A stretch of 64,000 nt of DNA. It comes from Asterella californica (Eukaryota; Streptophyta; Marchantiopsida; Marchantiales; Aytoniaceae). Under the pieces are notes generated by a model, which was given only the letters and a program-made list of their open reading frames with translations, searched no databases and had not been told where the DNA came from. This document shows positions 12,245-24,506 of the stretch, piece by piece. Position numbers and translations under genes: made by a program. The stretch lies in contig JAYKYS010000007.1 in NCBI GenBank assembly GCA_036924285.1, forward strand, positions 14,074,001 to 14,138,000, given 5' to 3'. Numbering within the stretch: position 1 is the stretch's first letter; every line of letters starts with the position of its first letter.

Positions 12245-12466
12245 TGTAGCAAGATCGATACTTCTAGGAAGACTCCAAAAAGAGACAGTGAATAGACAAA
12301 GAAGTAAAATAAGAATAAGATGAGATTGGTTTTGTCTATACAGTGGAGGTGAGTACAAAAGAAACCCTAATGATGGGTTAGCTTTCTAACTAACTGTACG
12401 TAATTATCTTTATCACTCCGGTTAACATTAGTCGTCGATCTATTAGAGCTTCGGACTATATCAACA
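12245..12466 (-). repeat. 3' LTR of the interrupted copia element
   Basis: On the minus strand it begins TGTTGATATAGTCC and ends CTTGCTACA. The same LTR family occurs on the plus strand at 40239-40490, sharing the start and the segment TTTGTCTATTCACT. A polypurine tract precedes it and the copia RNase H remnant lies upstream, which fixes it as the 3' LTR. Confidence 0.75.
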
Positions 12467-12481
12467 CACCCCTTCAACCTT
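12467..12481 (-). other. Polypurine tract of the copia element
   Basis: Minus-strand reading is CAAGGTTGAAGGGGTG immediately before the LTR start, the position and composition of the plus-strand priming site for reverse transcription. This supports the minus-strand orientation. Confidence 0.65.
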
Positions 12482-12544
12482 GACTCTACATTCTGTACTC
12501 CTAGACAATGTCTGAAAGCATCAAACTTATCTCTAGACAATACT

Positions 12545-13328
12545 TTAGTAAAAATACCGACAACATGATCTCATGTGTTCACATATTGAAAGACCAATCA
12601 ATCTCTCCTGCAAAGACCTTCTCTCTAATGAAATATACTGCACTTCAATGTGCTTTGTCCTAGCATGGAAAACATGATTACTAGCTAACTCCATGTTGCT
12701 AATGTTGTCGTATATACAACAACATGATATGTACACTCCACACCACTATCAGAAAGAGACAATGAAGCGAAATCGATTCGCATGTTGCATTTGTTGCTCC
12801 TCGGTACTCTATTTCTATGGATGACAAAGCAATCGTAGTTTGCTCCTTAGCCTCCAAGTCCAAAAACATAACCTGACGTGGATCTCTTGTCGGCACTCCT
12901 TGCTCAATCAACATCAATGTAGCCATGTAACGACAATGGTCCACCGTATCGATAGTGAAATTCATACTGCATCGAGAACTTCACGTATCGGAGGATTCGC
13001 TTAACAACTTCCAAATGTGATCTCCGTGGTGATTGCATAAACTGACTGATCAAACCGACGGCACAGCTTAAGTCTGATCTGGTGATAGTCAAGTAGATAA
13101 AAGTTCCAACCATCTGTCTGTACATGCATGGATCATCAAGTAACTCACCGTCATCTGCTCCTAGTTTTACCTCTTGCTCTGATGACATAGCAATGGGTTT
13201 GCAGTCAAACATACTAAATCTCTCAAGCATACTAAGAGCATATTGTCGCTGTACAACTCAAACATCTTTCTCATCGCTAATGAACTCCACAACAAGAAAG
13301 TACTTGAGCTCTCCTAAGTCCATCATCT
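12545..13328 (-). pseudogene. Ty1/copia reverse transcriptase C-terminus and RNase H remnant
   Basis: The frame begins MMDLGELKYFLVVE at 13328, the conserved copia reverse transcriptase block, and continues through YRQMVGTFIYLTITRSDLS and RRSHLEVVKRILRYVK. After a frameshift near 12910 it resumes with TIALSSIEIEYRGATNATCE, the RNase H segment, and later HARTKHIEVQY. In a working element this polyprotein copies RNA into DNA in cytoplasmic particles. Frameshifts and stops make it non-functional. It is the 3' half of the same element whose 5' half lies at 24507-25230; B and A1 separate them. Confidence 0.85.
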
Positions 13329-13856
13329 TGTAACACACAAGAAAACCAAAAGATGCTCGAAAGTAGTAATTTAAGGATCGAACCCACAGAGATGCAAGTA
13401 AAGATCATCCAAAAGTAGTAAATATGTGACAAAGGTGATTCTTTATGGTTGTCTTTTTCTCACGGGTAGAAATCAGTCCCGGTAGAGATCAAACTCAAGT
13501 CTATCTAACAAGACAGAGTTGATAATCTTGACAAATAACATAACAGATACTAAACAGGTCAGGGACCTCAAGAAATAGATGAACAATAGAGAAACAGAGC
13601 CGCGGACGGAAATGTCACACGAGGAAGTACTGCTGAAGTGCTACTAGGTAGCCTCTAACACCATAAACGCTAAGTATCTTCACACTAAGTTACTTTCACT
13701 ACTACTGCTCTCAGAAAACTCTGGCGAAGAAGACTCTTCTTCCGTCGAAGTACCAGGTTCAACTTCTTCTAAAGTGTCTTCACTAAAGAACAACTTCTTC
13801 CAAAGTCAACTTCGTCCAAAAACGTCTTCGTAGCAAACTAACCTCGCAGTTGCTGG

Positions 13857-13861
13857 TCTAT
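13857..13861. repeat. Target-site duplication of A1, left copy
   Basis: TCTAT directly outside the A1 end; the same pentamer is at 19704-19708. Confidence 0.8.
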
Positions 13862-16800
13862 TGTAGTGTCGTAGGATTACTCCTTTTGCTCATTTAGTAT
13901 ACGAGATATCGTTCCCACAAAGGATTTGCACAAGTAACGCTGCTCTAAGTTCTAAGATCTGTTCAAACACACGGGTTTTGTCTAGAAATCCCGTCTTCTC
14001 ACTAAACCACACGTCTTCCAAACTCTCCAAAAGGTGCTCTGGACCTAAACAAACAACTACTAACTAAAATATCACACAACTATTCATAGAGAAGCTCTGG
14101 AAGACGCTTCTTGCTTTCAGGTCACTTCTTCCGGTCTTCTCAGTACCGTCTTCCCGAAGCAATTCTCGGCTTCTGGAGATTCAGCTCGGCTTCTCGCACC
14201 TCCAGAAGACTGCTCTTGCTTCGCAGAAGTCGGCTAGCAACGGCTGTTACACCTTACTCTCTCTCACATTCCAACGGGTTAGATTAATCACAGAGTGTAT
14301 GTCCCCTGTAGCCTTCCCAGACTTCTGCCTACTGAAACGATCTTCTTGCAGCACTACAACGACATTCATCTTCACGGAAGCTCAATAGAAGTCTCGGAAG
14401 CTCACTAGAAGAAGGTAAGAAGATGAGGAAGATGGGGAAGAAGAGAAAATCCAAACGAGAGAAAAACAAGATAAGAATAAGAAATTAAGATTCCGACATG
14501 CTTCTAGTCCGGATCCTGACTAACAAGCCATCCCTGCTTGTAATAGTTTGGGGAGGAAGACAACAAACGTGCGTACAGTTGCACAGTCTTCTACTTGAGG
14601 ATGTCGTCTTCTACTATGGGAAGAAGGCTTCTTTCTTCTTCTCTCGCTGGTCCGACTACTCTGTCTTCTGAGATTTCTTATCCATAAGACCGTCCGTACG
14701 TAGATCCGAAGTGCTCCACTGGACGAGCCAAGTTGCGAATCTGCACAACTGCTGACAGTCACCGTCACTCAAGAAGAACGCTTCTCATGCACAATTGGGA
14801 GTGAATCCAAAGAAATCCACCACCCAGAAGACACGGACAAAGCTTCTGCACTCAAATCAGCAATCTATTCCCCGAGAAGAAGTCACATTGGCATTGGGAA
14901 GCTCACTCCCTCTACTTCCTGCTCCTACTCCTCGACACACCAGTCTAGCCAACAGGACTACACGAGGATGCCGTTCTCTGCTCCTAGACTGTCCACTATC
15001 TCCATCTACATCTTCAAACCACTGCGGATAGTGAACATGCAGACTCCTCCGATATAATCCCAATCTATTCATATGTCTCTAACATCGGGTGTAGTGTATG
15101 TGTGCACAGTACACAACAATTATTAATGTACTTAGTGCGCCTCTCAAGTGTGTATAGTGTGCCCAAAATCCTACTCTGTCATCCTACTTATGCATCTGTC
15201 TTGAGACGTAGAGGAAGTTCCCCTCCAATCCTCAATTACAACCAAGGAGAGATGGGCGCTGTCAGAAGGCTGCCAACCCACATGCAAGCGGTTCCCCTTC
15301 CTAATTAGCCATCCACCTTACTACTCCTGCGCTGCCTACTCTGCCACATGGACACCTATCTAATATTACACTAAACTGCCACCTCCCAAGATAGTATGTT
15401 CGGTTCCTACTAAGTTTGGACAAGTCAACTTGTCTTCTGCGCTTTGCTACCTACTCTAATTGCTCGGATGCAATCTCCATTGGATCTACTCCTACCTGAA
15501 CTACTAACTCAGCTTCTGATAAGTTGGGAAGCCTTGCAATTACCTCGGGTGTTACTGAGGTGGCTTCCTCCTCAACATTCGTCGCTGGCTCTGCTGCTTC
15601 GGCTTCTGCTTCTGCTTCTGCTTCAGAAGACGGAAGCGTCTTTTGGGAAGCTAGGTTGACTTGTGCTTCCTCGCTCTTCTGAGGCACTAGTCCGACACTG
15701 GGAGCCATGGTGACCTCATAGGGGTCCGGGGAAGTCGCTTCTTCCACTCGGAATACCTGAGAAGACAGCTCTTCTTCCTGTCTTCCAAAAGACATCTTGT
15801 CTTCCGGGGCTTCTTCGCTTCCAACGCTGTCACTACCAAGTGGACAGCGAGGTCGAACTCCTCTTTCTCCAAGTCGGATCCAGTCGATGGTGCTGGGGCT
15901 TGGGAAGATGCAGTTGCGGGTGGCGGAATCAAGGGAAGAGTGTCTTCACTCCCTCTATCTGCCGATCCAAGTACCTGAACATGCTCTCCTTGCACTCCAC
16001 CAACATCGCTTTGGACTCGTCGTCCCATTCTCTAGCTAAGGTAAGAAGCTTCCTACCCACGATGAAGTTGAACTTCTTCCAAAGCGCTTCCACCGACTGA
16101 GCTAACATCTCCTGCGCGCGAGCTTCTGCTGCTTCCCGCTGCGTCTTCTCGGCTGCAGTCTGCGCTTCTACGGCTTCCCGCAGTGTCTTCCATGTCGTCT
16201 TCTCCTCTGCAAGGACGGTGATCTTATCTCACACTCGTAGAACCTCCTGGTCACGCTGCTGTAAACGCGCTTGCAACTCCTGGTTGCTCTTCTTCAGCTG
16301 CGTTAGCTCCTTGGCAGAAGCGGCTGCTTCCGTCTTGTACTTCGCTGCGAGCTTCTCCGTGGTGCGGAGGTTGGCTTCCAGCGCTTCTATCTTCTTCTGG
16401 TCTTCTTCCTGCTGCATCAGGATGCGCAGACCGAATCCAGGTTGTAGTGGCTTCTCTTGAGCCTTCGCCCTCTTCTCGATCAACTCCATAGCTGGCTGGA
16501 TCTCTGAGTGGAAGAAGGCACTGAACTCCTCCAGTCTTCTTCTCGCGGAAGATAGACTCATCTCCACAATCCGATCGGAGGTGTCGACCTTGTCTTCCCG
16601 AAGCAAGGATGTCTCTTCCACCACTATGGTCTTTTGTTTCTGCGCACGGGAAGAAGCTACTCTTCTCATCTTCCGGGGTGGAAGATCTCTCCCCATGGAA
16701 GAAACGGTCCTCTTTATTGCGCTTCCTCGCATCGCAGTAGGAGTATCCATCCATCCTTCGTCTTCTAGAGTCTTCGGAAGACTCTCTGGTGTTGCAGAAG

Positions 16801-19703
16801 CGATCTTCTGCGCAACTCGGGTACTCAATGACTCATCCGGTGAGTCGGACTTCAATCCAGAGTGAATGATCGAGAAGGAGGTGGTCTTCCTAAGCATACT
16901 CCTAGGGCCCATCTTCCTTGGTGGTGTCGCGTCTTCCGATCCACTGGAGTTGTCTCCTCTCACCGAGGGAGTCATCGCTGCTGCTCGGTCGTCTTCTCCC
17001 GAGGTCTCTTCTTTCGTCTCATGCTGCCCTGTTGGCCCATATCTCGCTAACTGATCTTCCGTGAGATCCCCCTTGACCACGTACAAGTAACAGAAGAATG
17101 GAGTAAGATGTCCTCCTGCCGGGGTACCTAAGTACACCAGCTCTGCTTGTACATAAGCGTGGAAGAATGCACCCCAGTTGACGTTCCCTCCGACACACAC
17201 TGCTTCCAGGAACTCCACGTCCTGATCTCCAAGGTACCTCGTCTTCTGCGTCTTTCCCTTAGGAAAGAGGTGAAGGAACAGCTTCGCTAGAAGACGCTTC
17301 TGCGGCTCTCGGTAAGATTCAATCTTCCAGCCGTTTCTTCGTTGTCTGTCCTCCAAGAAGAGACAAGTTGTGCTTCCAGGCACATGTCACTTACCCGAGA
17401 TCATGGGTAAGATCTTCTTCTCGAGCCAACAACCTCGGTTCTCAGATTCTAGCTTGTGGAAGACCCTGCGCCACCAATCTTCGGTCCAGGAAGATGATCT
17501 TCTTCGAGCTACTCCTGCCTTCGCAGGTGCACGGTTGCGAGGCAGTTAGGCTGCACAAACCTCCTCAAGAAGACCCTGGTCGGCGAAGTTCCAATCCCAC
17601 AGGAAGAAGTCGAGACCCAACTCCTTGATGAAGGGTTTGGCCTTGGCCAGTTCTGCTGCCGTTAACACCAATCCTCGAGGATGCATCGACATACTTGAAA
17701 CTCTGTTGCACTAAGCCACACGTACTTACTGTGAGTCGAAGGCTCAATCCTTCCCAAGTTCTCACAGTCTAGGTTCCACTCTCAGAAGACGAATCTAGTC
17801 TTCCAGAAGATAGCTATTCCGTCTTCCGAGATTCTAACAGTGCTTCCTAAATAGCTCTCGTCTTCCGAGCTATATCTAAACAATCCTAACTAAGCAAGGC
17901 CTCGCATGGATTCCTAAGAAGACAACCCACCTTGCATTACATCCTACTTCTTAACAGAAGATACAAGATTTGTGAGAAGTAGAGTGTGTAACAGGTTCAG
18001 AAGATGGTTGCGGGCTCCTGCGGTGACAGTGACCTCTGGGAAGACTCCCGGGACAGCTTCCGATTCAATATCTTTCTCGGAAGACTTCTCGAAGCCAAGC
18101 TTCACTTCACTGGTCTCACCTGTCTTCTGCTTCCTACACGCAATCTATCCTCACAACAGACTCAAGATATTCGCACTCTGTTCTTCTGACTTCTCACCTC
18201 TCATACACACTCAGAAGAAGCTTGCCGCATGATGAGAAGACATGACCCTCGACCATTCTCTCCAGATTCTGTCAGCAAGACTTCTCACAACTCTCTTCTA
18301 AGTTCGGGAAGAAGAAGGAATAGACTGCTATGGGTCAGACAGAAGAGATTCGTAACGGACCCTCACGTCTTCTCGCGCATTCTGTCAGCCTTTCTAGTCT
18401 TCTAGTCTCTCTAGGAAGATATGGATTTGAGAAGCTTGGAAGACCAAGAGGCACAGGCCTAGTTCCCGACTTCCAACTTCTCAAAATAACAAACAACTCC
18501 CCAAGCCACTCGGGATTCATACCAAGCCTATCTTAACACCAAAACAAAGCCAATCCACTCTTGATACGAATTGCACACAGTCATCTTCCGAAGACAGTCA
18601 GGCTTCCGAAGCGTCTTCCGAAGATGTTTAGATCTGCCGAAGCGTCTTCTGTTCAAAGTTTCGAGAGTAAAGGGATGGTAGGATAGGGAAATTGATAGCT
18701 GTGATCTCTAATTTGAGGACGATGGGCATGGAAGCTCGAATTGCACTCGGGAAGAAGCAAGAAGATAGCTGTTGGAAATTGGGCAGCGCTTCCGTGCCCA
18801 ATGTCTCAGAAGGAAAAATGTGGGGTGGGAATCAATCGATCGGATTGTCTGCAAACAACCGGGGAAGCGCAGGGGATACCAAGCAAAAGGCGAGAAGCGG
18901 CGGGAAGGGAAGAGAACATGGAAAGAACCTCAACAGTCTTCTGCTGCTTCTCGAGCTGTCTTCAATCTTCCGCGCGCTTCCGGCTCTGACTCCAGCTCCA
19001 ATGCGACTCCACAGAAGCCGCTTCCGTCGTCAATTTCTTGCTACACCTCAATCGAACAAGACTCCACCTTCCATTCTTCTCAGCCGTCCTTCAATGTCTG
19101 TTCTCGGGAGTCTCCAGAAGATCCTTTCAGCTCGATGTGATTCCTACTCTCAGCGATTTGTCTCGCCTTCTTCCTAGCTGTGAATCGATCCTCGCTCCAC
19201 TCAATTTCACTCTGCTGCCTTCACTCAACTCGATTACCTTCCAATTCGATCTTCTAGACCAAAGCAACCTCGACGCGGGAAGTGGTAGTGTTCTGCGCTA
19301 ATGCGCTTCCTTCGCATCTTCTCGTGCAGTTTAGGGGTTCTCAACCTAGATGACCTACCTAACTTACTCACCTCCTCGGTGTTACCTGATGGGTACACCT
19401 ACTTCTTTACTTGGAAATACGTGGTTAAGCTTCCGCGGTTGCCGTCTTCCGGAAGATACGTGTCTTCCGTCCTCCGTCTTCCGTCGTCTTCCACCGTCTT
19501 CGGAAGATACTACTGAGAAGACGCTTCTCGGAAGACGGTCGTCTTCCGAAGAAGTTAATTTCTTATTACGAAAAAGATCGTAAGATCATCTTCCTTCTAA
19601 GGAAGTCATAATCTTAAGTAACAATGCTTCTTCAGTTATACAAACAAGTTATTAATCTTAAAATTTTCAAAAATTTGTGAATCTTGTAATTGTGGGCACC
19701 ACA
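13862..19703 (-). mobile_element. Element A1: complete 5842-bp TG...CA unit carrying a Gag-like ORF
   Basis: On the minus strand the unit starts TGTGGTGCCCACA and ends GACACTACA, flanked on both sides by TCTAT. Five-base duplication with TG...CA ends is typical of LTR retrotransposon integration. A2 and A3 share sequence with it along their whole retained length. I searched by eye for a second TGTGGTGCCCACA, for a primer-binding site and for reverse transcriptase or integrase and found none. The 3' end contains a phrase like TTTGTGGGAACGATATC, which I associate with LTR 3' ends of plant Tat/Athila-type gypsy elements. So this may be a solo copy of a giant LTR that itself contains an ORF, or a non-autonomous retroelement. 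Confidence 0.8.
15451..17692 (-). pseudogene. A1 copy of the family-A Gag-like coiled-coil protein, disrupted
   Basis: The frame begins MSMHPRGLVL at 17692, matching the A3 ORF start. It has TAA at codon 49 (17546-17548; A3 has TTA), TGA at codon 102 (17387-17389), and TGA at 16229-16231, followed by at least two frameshifts between about 16.2 and 15.8 kb. Recognisable parts are the N-terminal segment KELGLDFFLWDW, the core domain with EPQKRLLAKLFLHLFPKG, the coiled coil and the C-terminal SSEAEAEAEAEAAEP acidic repeat. The function is unknown; by length, coiled coil and lack of enzymatic motifs I infer a structural, Gag-like role. It is the most damaged of the three copies. Confidence 0.75.
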
Positions 19704-19708
19704 TCTAT
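19704..19708. repeat. Target-site duplication of A1, right copy
   Basis: TCTAT, identical to 13857-13861. Confidence 0.8.
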
Positions 19709-20094
19709 TCTCAGACTTCACTACAAACTCCTACTCTGATTTCAGATGTCAAACAGCAAAGCCTTCGGCACCAAATAGAAAATCCAAAAAATGATAAAGC
19801 ACATAGAGGTAGTGAGTACGAACAACACAGCGCTTATATACAAATTTCCTCAAAGATGACGGATCTTCTTCCTAAGAAGTCGGGAGTACTTCTGATCCGT
19901 CGGATGAAGGTCCTGTGCTTGAAACGACACCAAGAACAACACCACTTCCTAACGCTAACTCTCTACCTATCTCACTAACTGAGAACTCAATGATCGCTCT
20001 AACCTCCGTAAGCTCTCTAACTACTCGTTGTCCTAATCTAGCTATGCGGTTCTTCGCCGAAGAACCCTCTACGTATGCAATTGTGAACTCCTGC

Positions 20095-20920
20095 TTAATA
20101 TCTCGGAGAATTCGTCAGCTCCGAAGTATCCAGATCGGTGGCGAAGTAGTTCTTCAGCGTTGGTTCGACCCTACTCCGAAGTTGAGCGCTCAGTTCCTCG
20201 GCCTTGACTATGCGGCGTTTCAGGTCCTCGATCTCTTTCGTCATCTCCGCGACAATGTCTTGATTCCGGTCCCTCTGTCTGCGCATCTCGTTCAACTCCT
20301 TCTTCGTCAGAGAAAGAACATTCTCATGTTCCTTCTCCCGATCCAACTTCTGTTGAAGAAGTTCTTCCTTCTCCGAAGTTACGTTCTAGAGCTCCTCGGT
20401 CTTGACTTGAGTTTCCTTCTGTGCCATGAGGAGTGCCGCGCGTAGATTATCTTTCTCCTCTTGCCAATTACCTTGGCCGAAATGCATCGTATGCACTAAC
20501 TCCGCTAAGTTCAACTTTCGACCGATAACTTCCTCATAAGTTCCTCGGTTCCTCTCCAAGGTGTGCAGTAGTGGTACAACTACTTCCTGAATATACCTCG
20601 TCGAAGTAACAAGTTGCTCTACCTCTCCCATCGTCGATAAGGAAACGGTAGGTCTTCGTAATATCGTCGTTCTTCTCTGTCCGAGGAGTGTCCTCGTCTT
20701 TGGCTTCCTCAGTCGCTTCTTCATCGGCTGCTTCCCCATCGACACAGATTGTCTTGGTCATTTTCATATTCTTCTTTGACTTCTGTGCGGACCTCGGTGT
20801 CTCGTCTAAGGTCTTCTTCCTTCCACTTCTTCGGACTGGAGGAGATACTTCAACTACATCTTCGTCCTCGTTCGGGTTCACCTCCTCAGTCGCCTTCTCT
20901 GGAACTGCTGCTGAGGTCAA
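20095..20920 (-). pseudogene. Element B protein, C-terminal coiled-coil and basic region
   Basis: Three overlapping minus-strand frames (20920-20534, 20745-20386, 20346-20095) read as one broken protein. The first has a charged region with PPVRRSGRKKTLDE and many acidic residues, the second TYEEVIGRKLNLAELVHTM, the third a strong coiled coil, KKELNEMRRQRDRNQDIVAE. The order of charged linker, basic patch and coiled coil parallels the A-family protein. Frameshifts separate the pieces. Its N-terminal half lies at 23360-23877, about 2.4 kb away, so the gene is probably split by other sequence. Confidence 0.5.
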
Positions 20921-20974
20921 CGTTGCCTACCTCTTCGCTGTCTCGTTGTCGTGTTGTGGTTCGGCTCCTGTGTG

Positions 20975-23345
20975 AAATTCCTGTGTAACCTATGTTGTGT
21001 TTCTTTTCCGTGTTTCGTGAACCGTATCGCGTAACTCGCCGAACGGTGTGATGAGTGCCACGTTTGTGATTATCTGTTTAAGTGATCGCACGGTAGAGGA
21101 ACGTGCCAAGTCATCGATCTGTGCGCGTTCACTTTAGTGGTCCTTGTTGCCGTATTTGTGTATAAAATGGTGGGTCGAAGATTCATACGGCATTCTCTCT
21201 CAGCGGGTGATTCGTGAGGGTTCTCGGTGGTCTGCATGGAGGAGTGAAGAACTGCAGGAGTGGTGGTTATGGACAGAGGTGTGTTACTGGTTCCGGATCT
21301 TCCTTTCCCGAATCCGTTTCACATCAAGCTTCATTGTATCCACCGCGATCACTTTCGACAGTGGTTAGTTGCATACTTTGGCGATGAATTCATGAGAAGA
21401 ATGATGGAGTTACAGCTTCCGGTGATCCTTCCGATCGTAACATACGAAGAGACTTGGGATATGACGATGTACATTTTGTTGTGAGGAACAATGGATCTCA
21501 ACTATCCATCGAACGTTCCTTTCAACCTTTGGGTCGATGTCCGATGTCATTGCAGACCGAAGATCAATCATGGGGCTTGGATCGTGAGAAACTTCGGGCA
21601 AGAATATTACAATCGAGTGATAGCTTCACCGTTTCCTTTTGTCGTACCTTTTATTGTAGAACATTTCCAAGTTGTAATATTGACGTTGTATTAGTCTGCG
21701 ACTCACTGGTTTCGTTCTGGTTGAGCGCTTCCGTGTAGTTACGGACCGCAAAGAATCCTTCGACATGTCTCAAGGATTTTCTGAAGTCTTAGAGTCTTGT
21801 TGATGTCTTGTGTCTCCTTGGGAGTAAAAATTCGTTCTAGAGGAAAAAGTTGAGTGAAGAAAAGACAAAAGTAAAGATCTTTTTTGCTCTTATTGGTCCA
21901 CTTTTGGACCAATGGTGTTCTAGCTGATCCTCGCCACGTTTCTGTGGTTTCTGGAGGCTTCGGAGGTCCATTCGCAAAACGAAGGGTATGGTTGGAGAGC
22001 TCTCGACCGGGGCTACAATCTGGGCTGAAGAATCGGTCGATTTGATGGAAGTATGAGCGTGTTATGATCGATTGAGTGGAGGGGGGTGCAATTCGGACCT
22101 ACCGCTACATTTCTGGTTGTTCCGAGAGACTCGCGAAGAGTTTTGAGGAGCTGTCTGTTGGGTTGGAGAGCTGACGACGTGCTGATCATTTTGATATCAA
22201 TTTCGTCAGATTCTTGATCGATTTGGATTCTGAACCGACCGATTGAAGTTGAGAAGTGCAGACGGGATAAGGCGGGGACAGCGAACTGTGATAGCCATGG
22301 ATAGTTTGCTATTGCTTAAGTTCTGAGTCGAATTTCTGAGTGAAACTTTCCAGGGTTGAAGCATGTCTTATCAGTAAGATACTTGGGAAGTTTCACCTCA
22401 AATGGTCGAGTAGTTTGTTCAGAATCTTGGATCAAATGTACTTGGGTCTGTAAAGCTCTGAAGTTAGCACAGATTACGGTTTGATCCATATCTGAGAATT
22501 GGTTTAAGTTAGCACAGATTACGGTTTGATCCATATCTGAAAATTGTTCGGGGTGGGAGTGAAGGGTCCAATCAAGCTTCCTGTGAAGTTTGATCATCAT
22601 TGGTCGACTGTTTGGGAGGACTGAGGTCTCAAAGTTCAAAAATATTTCTGTTATTAGCAATTTCGGGTTTTTCGGTATCATCTATGGTCATTTTGGTCAT
22701 TTTCGATCAATTTGGAGAGAGATTTGTTGCTGAAACTGTCATGCCTGCATACAACTCGACATTGGAGGGTGTGGGGCTGATTTCAGCTCTTGGTAATGAA
22801 GGAGAACGGAGTCGTCATGAATCTTAAGCCGTTGTTTGGGTTCTCGGAGCTTCCAGGTATTATCGCTGTTAGTGCTATATTGAGATCTGAGTAGAGTCTT
22901 GGAGCATGCATGCTTTACCTTGCTGGAATGCTTGGTAGATCAGGGTGTACAGCAAGTTGCATTGATCCTCTATCAAGTTGATTGAGTGATCTTATAGCAT
23001 CTTCTGGTTGTACTATGAAATTGTGATAGTTGGATTGATGGGCAATTAGCGTCGCTGGGGAGCTATTCAGAAGTCATGCTTCTAGTGATATAGAGGAATA
23101 ACCTCAGTTAGATAGTACAGAGCTGAGTACTTTTAGTTAGAGTACAAAAGATCTGTTTGTAACACAAGTTTATGCAACCTATACGTAACCTTGGGTCGTA
23201 ACAAGTTTTAAACTTGAGCCGAGTGGATACAAGGTCACTCGGGCTAGAAGAGTAGATAGTGAAACATTTGAGTGGAAACATCCAGATTTAGATCCAACCT
23301 TGTCAATCCACATACCTCTGCACAGCCATATACCCAGTGTATTCT
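20975..23345. other. Unassigned segment inside element B
   Basis: This separates the two halves of the B protein and may be a further insertion, though I cannot define its ends. A plus-strand frame at 21260-21694 runs 145 codons with one internal TGA (21482-21484) and includes FGDEFMRRMMELQLPVILP; I do not recognise it. A minus-strand frame at 22316-22681 contains an in-frame 45-bp tandem duplication (units starting 22463 and 22508) that repeats FSDMDQTVICAN. Confidence 0.4.
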
Positions 23346-23359
23346 TAGATAGAAAAACA

Positions 23360-23877
23360 CATTATACGATATCATTCACTGCCTCGGTCGCTGCATCTTC
23401 GATGACCACCTCATCGAAGAACTTCTCCAGCTGTACATCTCTTACTGGAGTTGGTGCGACCTCGAACTCTTCTTCTTCAGCTGCTGCTGTGAAGCCTAAT
23501 CTCTTCTAATCTTCGGTCGATAGTAGTCTCATCTCGAATGCTCCGATGTAGACCATGTCTTCTTCCTTCCAGAGCTTCTGCACGTGAAGATGAATGATCC
23601 TCACCCAATGAGCTCTTTTCTCGGCGAAGAGCTGCTCGATAAAGTTAATCTGCCAATTTGACATATAGGTCGTTCTTTTTGGCCAGAAGATCGTCATTAT
23701 CGCATCAGCGATTTCTCGCTTCTTCGGATTGCGATAATCACTGGTTCTGTAACCATTCCTACCCTGTGGTACTTCCTTGAAGAGCTTGGAGAAGTTCTTC
23801 ACTGCTTCGGACGATGCTGCAGATGAAACGCTGTCAAAGAGAAGATCGCCCTCCTTGCCTGCATCGTCGATTCCCAA
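23360..23877 (-). pseudogene. Element B protein, N-terminal domain homologous to family A
   Basis: The frame begins MGIDDAGKEG and includes PQGRNGYRTSDYRNPKKRE followed by an FWPK motif. Family A has RQGRNGWKIESYREPKKR then FPKG at the same spacing, then a matching aromatic and acidic segment and a conserved H..VQ position. This is the clearest evidence that A and B encode the same protein family despite little DNA similarity. A stop at about 23506 (LLSTED*) interrupts a readable continuation, EEFEVAPTPVRDVQLEKFF. The domain resembles none I can name with confidence. Confidence 0.6.
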
Positions 23878-24506
23878 GACAAAGGACCAGTGCGCCTCGG
23901 TCCAATTACACAGTCATCCATAAGATTCGTCCGTTGGATGTTGTTTACACACCTTCAGTTCGTGCACCAGCTTCGAAGAAATCATTCCCCACCAAGGAAG
24001 TAAGAGGAACGTCAAACCCATCTCCTCCAGCTCCTTCTCATAACAGCGAAGACCCGCTCGGTTGACATCTAACGCTCGGAGCCTCGGTGACCTAGACGTT
24101 TGCATCCCTCGCATGTGTCGAGGATTAGCTGCAACAAGATACGAAGAAGACCGCTTCTTCGTCAATAATCGACTTCCTCGCCACTAATCCAATTCTTTGT
24201 TAGTATCGAGTTCTTCGCCAGTAATGGACTTCTTCGTCAGTATCTCGCTTCGGCGAAGAGTAGGTACTTCGTCGATCAGAAAATGCGGCGCGTCCCGCTC
24301 TTGCTAACACTCTGCAAATGGTAAGACAATAAGACAAATAGCTTATGTCATTCGACTTATATCTCGCGATAGCTTTCACTAAACTTCACTAAACTTCTAA
24401 TTAACACTGTTCTACTCATATTTTTTATCTTCTATCATCTATTCTTCTTGTTTACTTTACAACTAATCAATTAATTAACAAAAATGAAAAATCAAGACTT
24501 CACACA

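Larger units (their letters stand above)
13329..24506 (-). mobile_element. Element B: TG...CA element inserted in copia and itself interrupted by A1
   Basis: The copia reverse transcriptase stops at 24507 and resumes at 13328, so everything between is insertion. On the minus strand the outer insert begins TGTGTGAAG and ends TGTGTTACA; without A1 it is about 5.3 kb. The flanking pentamers (CATCT left, TATCG right on the plus strand) match at only three of five positions, so the target duplication is weak. Near its 3' end it has CTCTGTGGGTTCGATCC, resembling CTCTGTGGGAACGATATC near the A 3' ends. It encodes a protein related to that of family A. I infer a divergent older relative of A. Confidence 0.55.

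Noticed and set aside
18692..19177. 161-residue plus-strand ORF and its overlapping frames
   Set aside because: Lies in the 5' non-coding part of A1 on the strand opposite to the element's gene; equivalents in A2 and A3 are not conserved in frame.
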